A stretch of 64,000 nt of DNA, taken from the NCBI RefSeq assembly GCF_002075795.1, contig NZ_CP020472.1, forward strand, positions 293,001 through 357,000, read 5' to 3'. Shown here in pieces: positions 53,131-62,444 of this stretch. Every line of letters begins with the position of its first letter. The first letter of the stretch is position 1. A program made the translations under genes and the position numbers. The notes beneath the pieces were generated by a model. That model had not been told where the DNA came from, searched no databases, and saw nothing but the letters and a program-made list of their open reading frames with translations. The DNA is from Shewanella japonica. Its GTDB lineage: Bacteria > Pseudomonadota > Gammaproteobacteria > Enterobacterales > Shewanellaceae.

Positions 53131-53168
53131 AAAAAGGCCGAAGCGTTTTGCGCTTTGGCCTTTTTTGA
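53131..53168 (+). terminator. Terminator of the fliM-flhA operon
   Basis: AAAAAGGCCGAAGCG pairs with CGCTTTGGCCTTTTTT around TTTTG. It marks the right end of the flagellar island. Confidence 0.9.
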
Positions 53169-53256
53169 ATGTTAATCTTGTGACAAACACCAATAAAGCT
53201 AATCGCTACGCTGTGATGAATAAAAGCGGTGATGACGATAAAAGTGGTGCAGAGTA

Positions 53257-54459
53257 TTAAAACCTGACTTGGTTACGACCTCTGTCTTTAGCTCGATACA
53301 GGGCTTTATCTGCCAGTTTCATGCTTTGCTCAAAGCTGTGTTCAGGTTTGTGCTCGGCACAGCCAATAGAGACGGTAACGTTGACGGTTTTCTTTTTTAC
53401 AGGGGCTTTATTACGCTGTTTCTTTGAGCTGTTCTTTCTATTTTCATCTCTCAGCACAATGTCATAATCTTCAATACTTTGCCTCACATCATCAAGATGA
53501 GAGTAAACTTGTTCTATGTCTTTACGGGGAAATACAATCGTGAACTCTTCGCCGCCATAACGGAAGGTTTTGCCGCCACCAGTGACTTTGGATAACTTTA
53601 CCGCCACTAATTTCAATACATCATCACCAACATCGTGCCCATAGGTGTCATTAAAGCTTTTGAAGTGATCGATATCGACCATAGCAACCGTGTACTTTCT
53701 GCCTAAAGCTAGGCTTAAATTAAACAAGGCTCGACGTGACGGTAGTCCCGTGAGTTCATCCCGATAAGCTAAAAAGTAAGAGTCGAACAGGACTGTGATT
53801 AAAAAGCTAATCGCAATACAGCTAAATAGTACAGATAACGGCAGGTTAGTCGGCACCAAAAAGTAGCCCAGCCATAGCAGTAAACAAATACCAAGGCTGG
53901 TTTGTGCTAAGTTGCTTTTCCAACTGAGCTTACACAGTAAGATGATTGCCAGTGGATAAATAGGGAGCAGATACAAGGGGGACTGCTCGATTGTTAACCC
54001 AATACTTTGCTGAAATTGACTAATCGTTGCCGAGTATTGGCCAGTGAGATACACCCAGCAATAGGCGATTAAACCACAAAGAACAATGCCACCGATACGA
54101 TAAAAACTGTGCACACTGATGACGCCGCGATCTTTAATAAAACAAAATAGCGTGATCACCAAGGTGCCAAAAAGCGGTAAAAATTGATGAATGACAGGCG
54201 ATAAAAACAGACGGTTACTTTGCAAAGCGTAAAAGGTGAGTAACATCAAACCTATATAAAACAGTCGACTACGATTAAATTGCAAACAAATTAATGAAGA
54301 TGCCGCCAATAACCAATAAGGTGCAAAATGTAGGGTATCTTGCCAATCAATCCAATGAGTTTGAAAGTGTTCTAATAAGCCTAATGATAGAAAAGTGATA
54401 ATAATCGGCAGTATAAAAAAGCGCATGGTATGCATTAGGCTGCTCATTGAATCCACCAT
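53257..54459 (-). CDS. Polytopic membrane diguanylate cyclase
   Basis: Predicted c-di-GMP synthase. The first about 225 residues hold seven or eight hydrophobic helices of no recognised sensor family. A GGDEF domain follows (DELTGLPSRRALFN, MVDIDHFKSFNDTYGHDVGD, active-site GGEEF at about 302-306). The I-site position reads TGGG, so the RxxD inhibitory motif is missing. A strongly basic insert (ENRKNSSKKQRNKAPVKKK) of roughly 20 residues interrupts the C-terminal half of the domain. A start at ATG 54447 is possible, as GGTGGA precedes it. It lies just outside the flagellar island and converges with flhA. Confidence 0.9.
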   Translation of the reverse strand: MVDSMSSLMHTMRFFILPIIITFLSLGLLEHFQTHWIDWQDTLHFAPYWLLAASSLICLQFNRSRLFYIGLMLLTFYALQSNRLFLSPVIHQFLPLFGTLVITLFCFIKDRGVISVHSFYRIGGIVLCGLIAYCWVYLTGQYSATISQFQQSIGLTIEQSPLYLLPIYPLAIILLCKLSWKSNLAQTSLGICLLLWLGYFLVPTNLPLSVLFSCIAISFLITVLFDSYFLAYRDELTGLPSRRALFNLSLALGRKYTVAMVDIDHFKSFNDTYGHDVGDDVLKLVAVKLSKVTGGGKTFRYGGEEFTIVFPRKDIEQVYSHLDDVRQSIEDYDIVLRDENRKNSSKKQRNKAPVKKKTVNVTVSIGCAEHKPEHSFEQSMKLADKALYRAKDRGRNQVRF

Positions 54460-54817
54460 AGTAAACTAATAAAAGTAAGCATTAAAAAGTTAGCAATTAA
54501 TATAAGACGTTACGGGTTAAATGTATGTAGCGAGTAGACTTCCATATTGGTGCAGCTTGCGATGCTGTTGCCATTTATACCTGTTACCATTTTAGGCTTA
54601 TTACCGTTTAGACATGGTGCGTTTATATAAAAACTGCTACTAACAGAGCGACCTTGAATGCGGCAAACTGAAATATAAATCAAATCGGTTTAAGTTAACA
54701 TCTTCTTACCCGATAACTGTGGACTAGGCGAAAGGGCGAGCTAGGCTCAATAAAAATGGCGCCGAAGGTAGAGGTCTTCAAGCGCCATTTTATGCTTCAT
54801 GATATCAATGGTGGCAG
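54460..54817. other. Intergenic region with one terminator
   Basis: The 358 bp between two minus-strand genes contain the hairpin at 54752-54792 and no convincing ORF. The promoter of the diguanylate cyclase gene should lie between the hairpin and 54460. Confidence 0.5.
54752..54792 (-). terminator. Terminator of the DUF2959 lipoprotein gene
   Basis: AAAATGGCGC and GCGCCATTTT flank a roughly 19-base loop. The minus strand continues with a T-rich tail. Confidence 0.75.
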
Positions 54818-55465
54818 TTAGCCTTTTTCCATTGCCTCAATAAACTTATTTGATTCAGCAATTGATTTATTCATTTCTGAAATCAAGCTAGAAATGTCAG
54901 ACTGTAAGCTATTAAACTCGCCTTTAATTGCGCCAATGGCTTGGGCATTAAGGTTATGCTTTAAGTACAGCATGTTGTCTTTCATCGCGGTTAAAATCGG
55001 AGGCATTTTGGCTTCTGCACGGCGCATGCCTTTGACTAATGAATTATACGAACGCTCAGTTTCGTTTAACTTATTAGTGCTATTACGACGAAGGCTTGCT
55101 TTACTGATTTCTTGAATTTCAGCTTCCCACTCTTCGAATAAGGCTTCGGCCACATCTTCAACTTTATCAATGCGGCTACCAACTTCATCGGCTGCTGATT
55201 GAGCTGATTCATATTCATCTTTAGCTTTGTTATAGGCGTCTTCTAAATCGCCGCCATCGAAAGCGAGTAGTGCTTGCATCTCTTCGAGAGCTGAACTGAA
55301 TTGTTCTTGTGCTTCTTCTTGAGACTCTTTTGCTTCTTGAACGCGATCCACCATGATGTCACGCTTGTGATAGCCAACTTTTTCCATTGCACCGTAATAG
55401 GCGCTTTGGCAGCCACTTAGTAACAAGCTTGCGCTAAGGAAGGCAAGTGATATCCATTTCTTCAT
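54818..55465 (-). CDS. DUF2959 family lipoprotein
   Basis: The 215 residues start with a lipoprotein signal (LLLSGC, Cys19) and then the family's YYGAMEKVGYHKRDIMVDRVQEAKESQEEAQEQF. Nearly all of the mature protein is predicted to be long, acidic coiled-coil helices (AYNKAKDEYESAQSAADEVGSRIDKVEDVAEALFEEWE). It is widespread in marine gammaproteobacteria and its function is unknown. It may form an operon with the small membrane protein 29 bp upstream. Confidence 0.85.
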   Translation of the reverse strand: MKKWISLAFLSASLLLSGCQSAYYGAMEKVGYHKRDIMVDRVQEAKESQEEAQEQFSSALEEMQALLAFDGGDLEDAYNKAKDEYESAQSAADEVGSRIDKVEDVAEALFEEWEAEIQEISKASLRRNSTNKLNETERSYNSLVKGMRRAEAKMPPILTAMKDNMLYLKHNLNAQAIGAIKGEFNSLQSDISSLISEMNKSIAESNKFIEAMEKG

Positions 55466-55494
55466 CTTATGCTCTCTTAAATGTTGTCGTTAAA

Positions 55495-55716
55495 TTAATC
55501 TGCTTTAAACATGGCAGCATCAATGATGCTCCAAAGATGAAACACCGCTCCAATGATGGCGGGAATAATAAGTACCCAGAAGAAATAACACACTGCAGTG
55601 ATCACGAAGAATAAAATTGCAGCAATGATACGGCCTTGAACGAGTTGCCCTAAGCCTGGGAAGAAAACACTGGCAATGGCGGCGATGACATTGCCAGCTG
55701 AACCTTGTTGAGACAT
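55495..55716 (-). CDS. Small two-helix membrane protein
   Basis: The 73 residues contain FFPGLGQLVQGR, the glycine/proline turn common to TM2-like small proteins, between two hydrophobic stretches (IAAIASVFFPGLGQL and IAAILFFVITAVCYFFWVLIIPAIIGAVFHLWSI). The function is unknown. It starts the small unit with the DUF2959 lipoprotein; a ribosome binding site (AAGGGAG) precedes the ATG. Confidence 0.75.
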   Translation of the reverse strand: MSQQGSAGNVIAAIASVFFPGLGQLVQGRIIAAILFFVITAVCYFFWVLIIPAIIGAVFHLWSIIDAAMFKAD

Positions 55717-55803
55717 TAAAAAACTCCCTTGGAGTGTAACTATCGTGTTATAACATTGTACGAAGTTAACTCGGTAATTGAAAATAAATAATCAGAGAAA
55801 ATT

Positions 55804-56784
55804 GTGACAAATAAGATAGATGTAGCGTATTTAAAAAATATTAATCTCAGTATTTGGAAATTTATCGTCCATGTAAAGCGACGTGTGGTTGAAGATCAAA
55901 TTAACGTTAAAGCAGGTCATTTAACTTATGTCACCTTACTGTCGTTAGTTCCAATGGTTGCTGTGACCATGTCGATGCTGTCTGCTTTTCCTGTATTTCA
56001 GGGGATCCGCGGCAAGATTGAAAGTTTTATTTATGACAATTTTTTACCTGCAGCGGGTGACACAGTACAAATCTATATCAATGAATTTGTTGAAAATGCT
56101 TCGAAAGGCACGTTTGTCGGTGTCATTGCGTTAGTGGTCGTAGCGTTAATGTTGATTTCTGCCATTGATAAAGCATTAAACAATATTTGGCGTACCACAG
56201 AGACCCGCTCTTATGTGGTGTCTTTTTCGATGTATTGGATGGTACTGACCTTAGGTCCAGTGTTAATTGGGGCAAGTTTAGTGGCAACCTCATATGTCGT
56301 GTCACTTAAAGTATTTGAAATGGCAGAAATTTCAGGGCTGATGACTTGGCTGGTTGAGCGTTTACCAATGTTGTTTTCTGTAGCATCAATCTTACTTTTA
56401 TATATGGTTGTTCCTAATAGAAAAGTTCGATTTTTACATGCGCTACTTGGGGCTATCGTTGCGGCAATGCTGTTTGAAGCAGGTAAGAAAGGATTCGCGT
56501 TTTATGTGACTCAGTTTCCGAGTTATGAGGCCATTTATGGGGCTCTGGCGACGATTCCTATCTTATTCGTTTGGGTCTATGTGTCTTGGATGATCGTGTT
56601 ACTTGGCGCTGAAATTACCGCTGCAATGCCAGAATATTTACAAAGAGACATGTTGGCTGACAGCACTTCGGAAAATAGTGAGGTGCAAGCCAGTGATGAC
56701 AGCAATGGTATCGCTGCAAGTGAGCAAGAAAAGAGTAATCAAGCAGCGTCTACTTTTAACACTCAGGCATCTAATAAAACGTGA
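55804..56784 (+). CDS. yihY: YihY/BrkB family inner-membrane protein
   Basis: The 326-residue polytopic protein has six hydrophobic segments and the YihY blocks [47 protein letters not shown] and [56 protein letters not shown]. The family was once mislabelled RNase BN; its role is still unsettled. It starts with GTG. The C-terminal 45 residues are a polar Ser/Asn/Glu-rich tail. Confidence 0.93.
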   Translation: MTNKIDVAYLKNINLSIWKFIVHVKRRVVEDQINVKAGHLTYVTLLSLVPMVAVTMSMLSAFPVFQGIRGKIESFIYDNFLPAAGDTVQIYINEFVENASKGTFVGVIALVVVALMLISAIDKALNNIWRTTETRSYVVSFSMYWMVLTLGPVLIGASLVATSYVVSLKVFEMAEISGLMTWLVERLPMLFSVASILLLYMVVPNRKVRFLHALLGAIVAAMLFEAGKKGFAFYVTQFPSYEAIYGALATIPILFVWVYVSWMIVLLGAEITAAMPEYLQRDMLADSTSENSEVQASDDSNGIAASEQEKSNQAASTFNTQASNKT

Positions 56785-56979
56785 TTGCTAAGGGTCTAAT
56801 AAAGCGTATATCAGCAAAATATTAAGTAATTTTGTTGGGCTTCTGTCATTATCATGGGCAAGTGGCCTGACTTTTTCGCTCCCATTTGGGGTAATTATAA
56901 ATGTCATTCAATAGCAGAAGTCACAATGAAAGCCTACTGCTATGGCAGTAGTGCAGTCTGTATTCTATAAGGAAAGCAA

Positions 56980-57549
56980 ATGAAAAAATTGATTTTAGCG
57001 GCATGTGTATTAGGTTTATCGGCTTGTGCAACAACAGATAATAACACTTCAGAAAGTGTTGTATCTGCTGCCCCTGCCAGCATTGACATGACAGGAATGA
57101 CGGACCAACAAGCTGCTGATGCGCTTTATAACGCATTGATTAAGTCTAGTTATTTAGCGACTAAACTCAGCCCTACCAGTGTGGCTGTGCAATTTGGCGA
57201 TAATCAATTTGTATTGCAACCAAGTATGAGTGAAAAGGGAATAGACCGCATTTTAACGAACCGTTTATTTGCCGTTCACCCGCAATTACACGGCAGTAAA
57301 GAACTGTTGGTTTTGATTGGTTCATTAAACCAAAAGCTTAATTTTGCAAAGTTTGTTGTTCGTGAAAATGGCGGTGTGATTCAGGTTCAAGGTGCTGCGA
57401 CATTTGTTGATTCTATTCAAGTTGAAGAATTACGTCGCTTTATGTTGTGGACCGATGAAGGTTTAAAGCAAGTGGGAAAATCTTTACCTAAAGGTTCTGA
57501 GCACTTGATCAAACCTATTCCTGTGATTAAGCCTGACACGGGCGCATAA
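56980..57549 (+). CDS. Small predicted lipoprotein, unknown function
   Basis: The 189 residues begin with a lipoprotein signal (LGLSAC, Cys16) and a short polar linker, then an alpha/beta domain (SVAVQFGDNQFVLQPSMSEKGIDRILTNRLFAVHPQLHGSKELLVLIGSLNQKLNFAKFVVRENGGVIQVQGAA). No family is recognised. AGGAAAG precedes the ATG. It lies 46 bp upstream of dtd and may be cotranscribed with it. Confidence 0.7.
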   Translation: MKKLILAACVLGLSACATTDNNTSESVVSAAPASIDMTGMTDQQAADALYNALIKSSYLATKLSPTSVAVQFGDNQFVLQPSMSEKGIDRILTNRLFAVHPQLHGSKELLVLIGSLNQKLNFAKFVVRENGGVIQVQGAATFVDSIQVEELRRFMLWTDEGLKQVGKSLPKGSEHLIKPIPVIKPDTGA

Positions 57550-57595
57550 TCTTGTAGAATATCGGCTTTCTCGGGTCGATTAATAGGAAGTAACT

Positions 57596-58045
57596 TTGAT
57601 TGGGTTAATTCAACGGGTGGCACATGCCAGTGTCACCGTTCATCGTGATGATGATAAGCATGTCACAGGTAGCATCAATAAAGGTTTATTAGTGCTACTT
57701 GGTGTTGAAAAAGATGATGACTTAGAAAAAATGCGTAAGTTGGCTAAAAAAGTGATGGCTTACCGTGTTTTTGGTGATGAAAATGGCAAGATGAACCTCA
57801 ACCCGCAACAGGTAGGTGGCGAACTGTTAGTCGTGTCTCAATTCACCTTGGCAGCTGATACTGGCCGCGGGTTACGTCCTAGCTTTTCTTCTGCTGCAAC
57901 CCCTGAACAAGCTAATGAGTTGTATGAAGCTTTTGTTGCCTATTGCCAAGAGCAAGGCGTGGTGACGCAAACGGGTGAGTTTGGTGCAGATATGAAAGTT
58001 GAATTGCTCAATGATGGTCCAGTTACCTTTAATCTTCAGGTATAA
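57596..58045 (+). CDS. dtd: D-aminoacyl-tRNA deacylase
   Basis: Removes D-amino acids mischarged to tRNA, acting in the cytoplasm. The 149-residue protein matches DTD throughout: [13 protein letters not shown] at the start, the catalytic-site motif [17 protein letters not shown] and the cross-subunit [11 protein letters not shown] at the end. The start codon is TTG, with GGAAG about 5 bases upstream, which puts the N-terminus exactly where the family has it. Confidence 0.96.
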   Translation: MIGLIQRVAHASVTVHRDDDKHVTGSINKGLLVLLGVEKDDDLEKMRKLAKKVMAYRVFGDENGKMNLNPQQVGGELLVVSQFTLAADTGRGLRPSFSSAATPEQANELYEAFVAYCQEQGVVTQTGEFGADMKVELLNDGPVTFNLQV

Positions 58046-58057
58046 CGGAAAGGCATC

Positions 58058-58555
58058 ATGAATACTGGCTCATCCAGGATAGCGGTTTTACTTAATGAGT
58101 TAACGCAGACGTGGTATCAAACCATTCCTGTGAGTCAGTTTATGCAAGTTACTCCGCTCAGTTTTGACAATCAATGCTTTACTGTTACAGCGCCACTTTC
58201 TCCCAATATTAACCTTCATCAAACTATGTTTGCTGGCAGTATTTATACCTTAATGACCCTAACGGGGTGGGGAATGTTGTGGTTACAACAACGCTTGGCT
58301 GGAGTAGAAGGTAATATTGTTTTAGCCGATGCAAACATTCGATATTTGGCTCCTGTAACCGAAGCGCCAATAGTGACAGTGATTTGGCCAGAATCACTGA
58401 CTGATAAATCAGCTTCTTCTGAGACGGGGTTACCCGATATGAGTGTCTTCGAAGCAATTAATAATGGTAAAAAAGCGAAGGTTAAGCTTGAGGTGCAATT
58501 ACATTGCGCAGGTAAGCTCTGCGCTACGTTTAGTGGCTTATATTTTAGTTACTAA
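58058..58555 (+). CDS. YiiD_C-type hotdog thioesterase-like protein
   Basis: The 165 residues fit the putative thioesterase (YiiD C-terminal) domain: a hotdog fold with LSPNINLHQTMFAGSIYTLMTLTGWGMLWL, which resembles the helix and catalytic region of 4HBT-like enzymes, and VLADANIRYLAPVTEAPIVTVIW. The substrate is unknown. It lies 12 bp downstream of dtd, an arrangement common in Shewanella relatives, so the two are likely an operon. Confidence 0.8.
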   Translation: MNTGSSRIAVLLNELTQTWYQTIPVSQFMQVTPLSFDNQCFTVTAPLSPNINLHQTMFAGSIYTLMTLTGWGMLWLQQRLAGVEGNIVLADANIRYLAPVTEAPIVTVIWPESLTDKSASSETGLPDMSVFEAINNGKKAKVKLEVQLHCAGKLCATFSGLYFSY

Positions 58556-58632
58556 TTCTTAGAGAATCGTTAGGTATTATTCAAGGACACAACCACGTCG
58601 TATAGGCCTAGCTGAGGGTATCCTTCACTAGA

Positions 58633-58977
58633 TTACTGACTTAAAGATTCGCAGCACAGTAAGTCCTTCATTGCTCCACCATTTACTGCACAATTGAACC
58701 CTTTAGACTCGAATATATCGCAACCCTTTTGCGCTCTTATCCCGGCGCCACAATATACGACAAATTGCTGCTCTACATGATGGGCATCAAGCCAAACCGG
58801 TAATTCAGTTAACGGCACGTTTATGGCTTGTGGTAAATGGCCACTCGCAAATTCATCAGGGTTTCGTACATCAATTAGCATTGCACCATGCTTAATTAAC
58901 TCCCAACAGATTGCAGTGGCTTGTGCCCCTGTCAGCTTGGTATTTACCGAAATCGAAGTTGTGCTTGCCGTGACCAT
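58633..58977 (-). CDS. Rhodanese-like sulfurtransferase domain protein
   Basis: The 114-residue single-domain rhodanese contains LIDVRNPDEFASGHLPQAINVPL and the active-site loop VVYCGAGIRAQKG, with catalytic Cys76. No signal peptide is seen. It is probably a small cytoplasmic sulfur carrier or sulfurtransferase. It stands alone on the minus strand. Confidence 0.9.
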   Translation of the reverse strand: MVTASTTSISVNTKLTGAQATAICWELIKHGAMLIDVRNPDEFASGHLPQAINVPLTELPVWLDAHHVEQQFVVYCGAGIRAQKGCDIFESKGFNCAVNGGAMKDLLCCESLSQ

Positions 58978-59059
58978 TAGAACCTCACTTTGATTTGCAT
59001 TAGATTTTGTTCAATAAGATTATTCTAATGCATTATAAAGATCAAGGTTGTTAATAACA

Positions 59060-59082
59060 AGAGCATGAAGTGGTCATGCTCT
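59060..59082 (-). terminator. Hairpin downstream of the HEAT-like gene
   Basis: AGAGCATGA and TCATGCTCT form a perfect 9-bp stem around AGTGG, about 85 bp after the stop at 59166 in the minus direction. The following bases TTGTTATT make a weak T run. Confidence 0.5.
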
Positions 59083-59165
59083 ATAACTAATGTTGATGAC
59101 AAATTGTTTATGACTTACCGCTTATTGCTTAGGGATTAACGCCCATGCATAACTAATCAATGGGC

Positions 59166-59918
59166 TTAATAAAACTTCGCTAAATATTTAGTGGCGTATT
59201 TGCGTAGTTTTTTCTGTTTTGCATTTTGTGCGACGGCTTCCACATCAGCTTTAAAGTCTTCATTACCTGAGGTCGCTAGCGCGCGTGTTATCCAAGCGTA
59301 AGTATCTATGGCTAGCTTATTGTCGTCGATTAAACGCATAGGGCTAAGTTGTGCAGCCAGTTGTTGCAGCATGTAATTATCAAATAATCGCTCATTTGCG
59401 ATACGTTTTGCCGTCGTTCTCATCAGCTCAAGGTTGTCACTACGTAGTGCTGCGGCATATACATTAGTTCGATGTGATTGCTCGGGGTTGTATTGACTTT
59501 TGTCTTGTAAAATCGGGTTCCACTGCTCGAATTTTGATAAGTCAGCTAGTGCACGTTTGGCGTATTTACGGATTTTCTTATGAGTATCACCTTGTGCCAG
59601 TTGGTTTAGGTATTCACGAAATTGAGGATCGCCAGAATAGCCAAGCCCCTTTATTAACCAGGCAATATTATCAATGACATGCTTATCTTTGGCCGATGGT
59701 AATAAGGTATCTATCTTGGTTTTAATCGATTGGTAGGTACTGGGATCATTCAAACCAACGAAGAAAATAGACTCAATGGCTTGCTCTTGTTTATAGGTAT
59801 CATCACCTGCAAATATCTGTTGGTATTCTTCCTTTGTATAAGTATCAGCCTGAGCGATTGGACTGAGTAAACTGAAGCTGGCAATTAGGGCTATTGGCAA
59901 TAAGCACATTGGTTTCAT
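59166..59918 (-). CDS. Exported HEAT-like repeat protein, unknown function
   Basis: The 250-residue precursor has a signal peptide (MKPMCLLPIALIASFSLLSPIAQA|D). The mature part is helical and internally duplicated. NIAWLIKGLGYSGDPQFREYLNQLAQGDTHKKIRKYAKRAL in the first half matches TYAWITRALATSGNEDFKADVEAVAQNAKQKKLRKYATKYL at the end, which suggests HEAT-type repeats. It is likely a periplasmic scaffold. No specific function can be given. Confidence 0.75.
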   Translation of the reverse strand: MKPMCLLPIALIASFSLLSPIAQADTYTKEEYQQIFAGDDTYKQEQAIESIFFVGLNDPSTYQSIKTKIDTLLPSAKDKHVIDNIAWLIKGLGYSGDPQFREYLNQLAQGDTHKKIRKYAKRALADLSKFEQWNPILQDKSQYNPEQSHRTNVYAAALRSDNLELMRTTAKRIANERLFDNYMLQQLAAQLSPMRLIDDNKLAIDTYAWITRALATSGNEDFKADVEAVAQNAKQKKLRKYATKYLAKFY

Positions 59919-60071
59919 GACATATCCTTATGACTGGAAGTTAATGGTGAACGCATTGATTTATTTAGTAAGGTTCTAATTTCTTCTAATTTTATTTGTC
60001 TGCAAAGTTGTACTTAATCGTTTTTTCATTAAGCTGTATTGATTGTTCAGTTTAACATCATTAAGAAGTTT

Positions 60072-61202
60072 ATGTCCTTAAGCGAAGATTCAAGAAAAGC
60101 ATTAAAAACGATAAACGCTTTGATTCTAGATAAGCGTTTTTCAAAGGCAGATGAGTTGCTTCAACCTTTGGTTGATTTAGCTATCGAAGAAGCGTTATTG
60201 ATGAAGGCTGACTTGTTGTTAAAGCAATCTCCACAAATAGGTTTAAAGTACCTTTTTGAACTGTGCAAAGGGAAGGTTGCTGGTGCTAATTTTAAAGCCG
60301 CTTTTATATTGTATTTTCACCCTGAGGTGGGAGTGGACTTCCGACCATATCTGTTTAGTGCCTTTAAACAAGGCGATCACGCGGCAATTATTGCTGCTGC
60401 AAATTTGTATTTACAACAGGGCGTTGTTGCTAAAGCTAGTCAGATTTTAACGAAGAATCGTCATATTTCAGAGGTGAATCAGTTAACTGAGTCACTTGGT
60501 TTAATTTCTGACAATGAAGAAGCGTTATTAGACTTTAATGATATCCGTAGGGCTGACCTTTCTAAGTTAACGTATGAATCGGTAGCGCCTGAGATTAACT
60601 TATTTTATGTTGATGACTTCTTAACTGACTTTGAGTGTTTGTGGCTAAAAAACTGCGCACTTTGCGAGCTTAAGCGCTCTATGGTTGTTGATGGCGAGAG
60701 TGGCTCAAATATTGTGAGTAATGTTAGAACGGGCTCTGTGGCTCAACTAGCGCCTACTGCGAATGATTGGGTGCTACTTAACATTGAGATGAAAATCGCT
60801 GCTTACTTCAACATCCCTATCGAAAACGGTGAGTTAAGTAATGTTCTTAAATATGAGGTTGGGGAAGAATATAAGCCACATTATGATTTTTTTCACCCAA
60901 ACGATAAAGGCAGCGAACAAGCTTTAAAAGATGGCGGTCAACGATTCAAAACCGTTTTAATTTACCTTAATGATGTTGAGCAAGGGGGAGACACGCACTT
61001 TCCAAGGTTATCGAAATCGGTGCGATCAAAACAAAAACGGTTGGTTGTGTTTAATAATACCGACAATAGTTATGGGCCTTTACCCTTATCTTTACATCAA
61101 GGAATGCCTGTCATAAAAGGTGAGAAATGGCTTTACTCAAAATGGTTAAGAGTAAAGCCGACGTCCTACCTACAATGTTTACAACAATTACATGTACGTT
61201 AG
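60072..61202 (+). CDS. Prolyl 4-hydroxylase-like 2-oxoglutarate/Fe(II) dioxygenase with helical N-domain
   Basis: The C-terminal half is a P4H-type dioxygenase. HYD (residues about 270-272) and a distal His (342; SLHQGMPVIKGEKWLYSKW) form the iron triad, and Lys352, ten residues later, binds 2-oxoglutarate. RFKTVLIYLNDVEQGGDTHFP is the classic strand. The N-terminal about 160 residues are helical and TPR-like (ADELLQPLVDLAIEEALLMKADLLLK). I chose ATG 60072 (MSLSEDSRK); a TTG 33 bases upstream lacks support. The substrate is unknown. The stop is only 9 bp from that of the converging apeR gene. Confidence 0.88.
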   Translation: MSLSEDSRKALKTINALILDKRFSKADELLQPLVDLAIEEALLMKADLLLKQSPQIGLKYLFELCKGKVAGANFKAAFILYFHPEVGVDFRPYLFSAFKQGDHAAIIAAANLYLQQGVVAKASQILTKNRHISEVNQLTESLGLISDNEEALLDFNDIRRADLSKLTYESVAPEINLFYVDDFLTDFECLWLKNCALCELKRSMVVDGESGSNIVSNVRTGSVAQLAPTANDWVLLNIEMKIAAYFNIPIENGELSNVLKYEVGEEYKPHYDFFHPNDKGSEQALKDGGQRFKTVLIYLNDVEQGGDTHFPRLSKSVRSKQKRLVVFNNTDNSYGPLPLSLHQGMPVIKGEKWLYSKWLRVKPTSYLQCLQQLHVR

Positions 61203-61211
61203 GTAAGCGTC

Positions 61212-62444
61212 TTATCCCTGCCAACGTTTAAAAATAAGCGAAGTATTAATCCCGCCAAAGGCGAAGTTGTTACTCATGACATAGTCAGTGCTGATAGAGC
61301 GAATTTCGCCTTGAATGTAATCTAATGGTGCACACTCAGGGTCAACTTCATCAAGGTTTAAGCTGGGTGCAAACCAATTTGCATTCATCATTTCTATACT
61401 GACCCAAGCTTCGAGTGCGCCGCATGCACCTAAGGTGTGCCCTGTATAGCTTTTCAATGATGATATCGGGGTGTGTGAACCAAATACTGCGTAAGTTGCT
61501 TGTGATTCTGCAATATCGCCTCGATCAGTTGCAGTGCCATGGGCATTGATATAACCCACTTGCTCAGGTGCGATTGCTGCATCCTTTATAGCCAATCGAA
61601 TCGCCACTTCCATTGTTTCTGCATTGGGTTGAGTGATATGCAACCCGTCTGAATTAGTGCCAAACCCAACGAGCTCCGCGTAAATTTTAGCGCCACGGGC
61701 TTCAGCGTGTTCAAGCTGCTCAAGCACTAAGGTGCAAGCGCCTTCTCCAATAACTAAACCGTCGCGCTGACGATCAAATGGTCTTGGTGTCGTTGTTGGT
61801 GAGTCATTTTTCGTGCTGGTGGCAAATAAAGTATCAAATACTACAGCTTCTGTTGGGCAAAGTTCTTCACCGCCACCTGCAAGCATCAGTTTTTGCAGTC
61901 CAAACTTAATGGCTTCATAGGCGTAGCCAATTGCTTGGCTTCCTGAAGTGCAAGCGCTACTTGTGGTATGCACTCGGCCTTTTAGGCCGAAAAATACGCC
62001 GACATTGACTGCGGTAGTATGGGCCATCATACGAATATAACTAGTGGCATTGATGCCGGACATATCGCCATGTTTCAGCATGTCGCCAAAACCAATAATG
62101 GGGTCTGTACTGCCAGTTGATGAGCCGTAAGCGATGCCCATATCTCCTGATGACACAATCGGATCGTCGAGTAAGCCTGCATCTTCTAATGCAATTTCAC
62201 TGGCACGCGTTGCCATGATTGAGACACGTCCCATGGAACGGGTTTTTTTCCGAGAGTAATGCTTGGGTTGCTCGAAATCGGTTATTGGCGCGGCAAGACG
62301 AGTATTGAGATTAGGGTATTTATCCCACTCAGTCATCGTGACCACACAGTTGTATTTATCTTGTAGCCGTTTAGCGATAGTTGGCCAGTCTTGGCCCAAT
62401 GCTGAAATACCGCCAATACCTGTGATAACAACTCTATGGCTCAT
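61212..62444 (-). CDS. apeR: Beta-ketoacyl-ACP synthase of aryl-polyene cluster (ApeR-like)
   Basis: A thiolase-fold condensing enzyme with an intact triad: Cys165 (SSACTSGSQ), His302 (NAHGTATDRGD) and His336 (YTGHTLGACG). The length of 410 matches FabF-type synthases. It follows the ketoreductase by a 4-bp overlap (ATGA). The order ketosynthase-dehydratase-ketoreductase-ketosynthase is that of apeO-apeP-apeQ-apeR in aryl-polyene loci. In that pathway ApeR and ApeO belong to the dedicated type II fatty acid synthase that makes polyene chains. The symbol is assigned from order and family. Confidence 0.82.
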   Translation of the reverse strand: MSHRVVITGIGGISALGQDWPTIAKRLQDKYNCVVTMTEWDKYPNLNTRLAAPITDFEQPKHYSRKKTRSMGRVSIMATRASEIALEDAGLLDDPIVSSGDMGIAYGSSTGSTDPIIGFGDMLKHGDMSGINATSYIRMMAHTTAVNVGVFFGLKGRVHTTSSACTSGSQAIGYAYEAIKFGLQKLMLAGGGEELCPTEAVVFDTLFATSTKNDSPTTTPRPFDRQRDGLVIGEGACTLVLEQLEHAEARGAKIYAELVGFGTNSDGLHITQPNAETMEVAIRLAIKDAAIAPEQVGYINAHGTATDRGDIAESQATYAVFGSHTPISSLKSYTGHTLGACGALEAWVSIEMMNANWFAPSLNLDEVDPECAPLDYIQGEIRSISTDYVMSNNFAFGGINTSLIFKRWQG

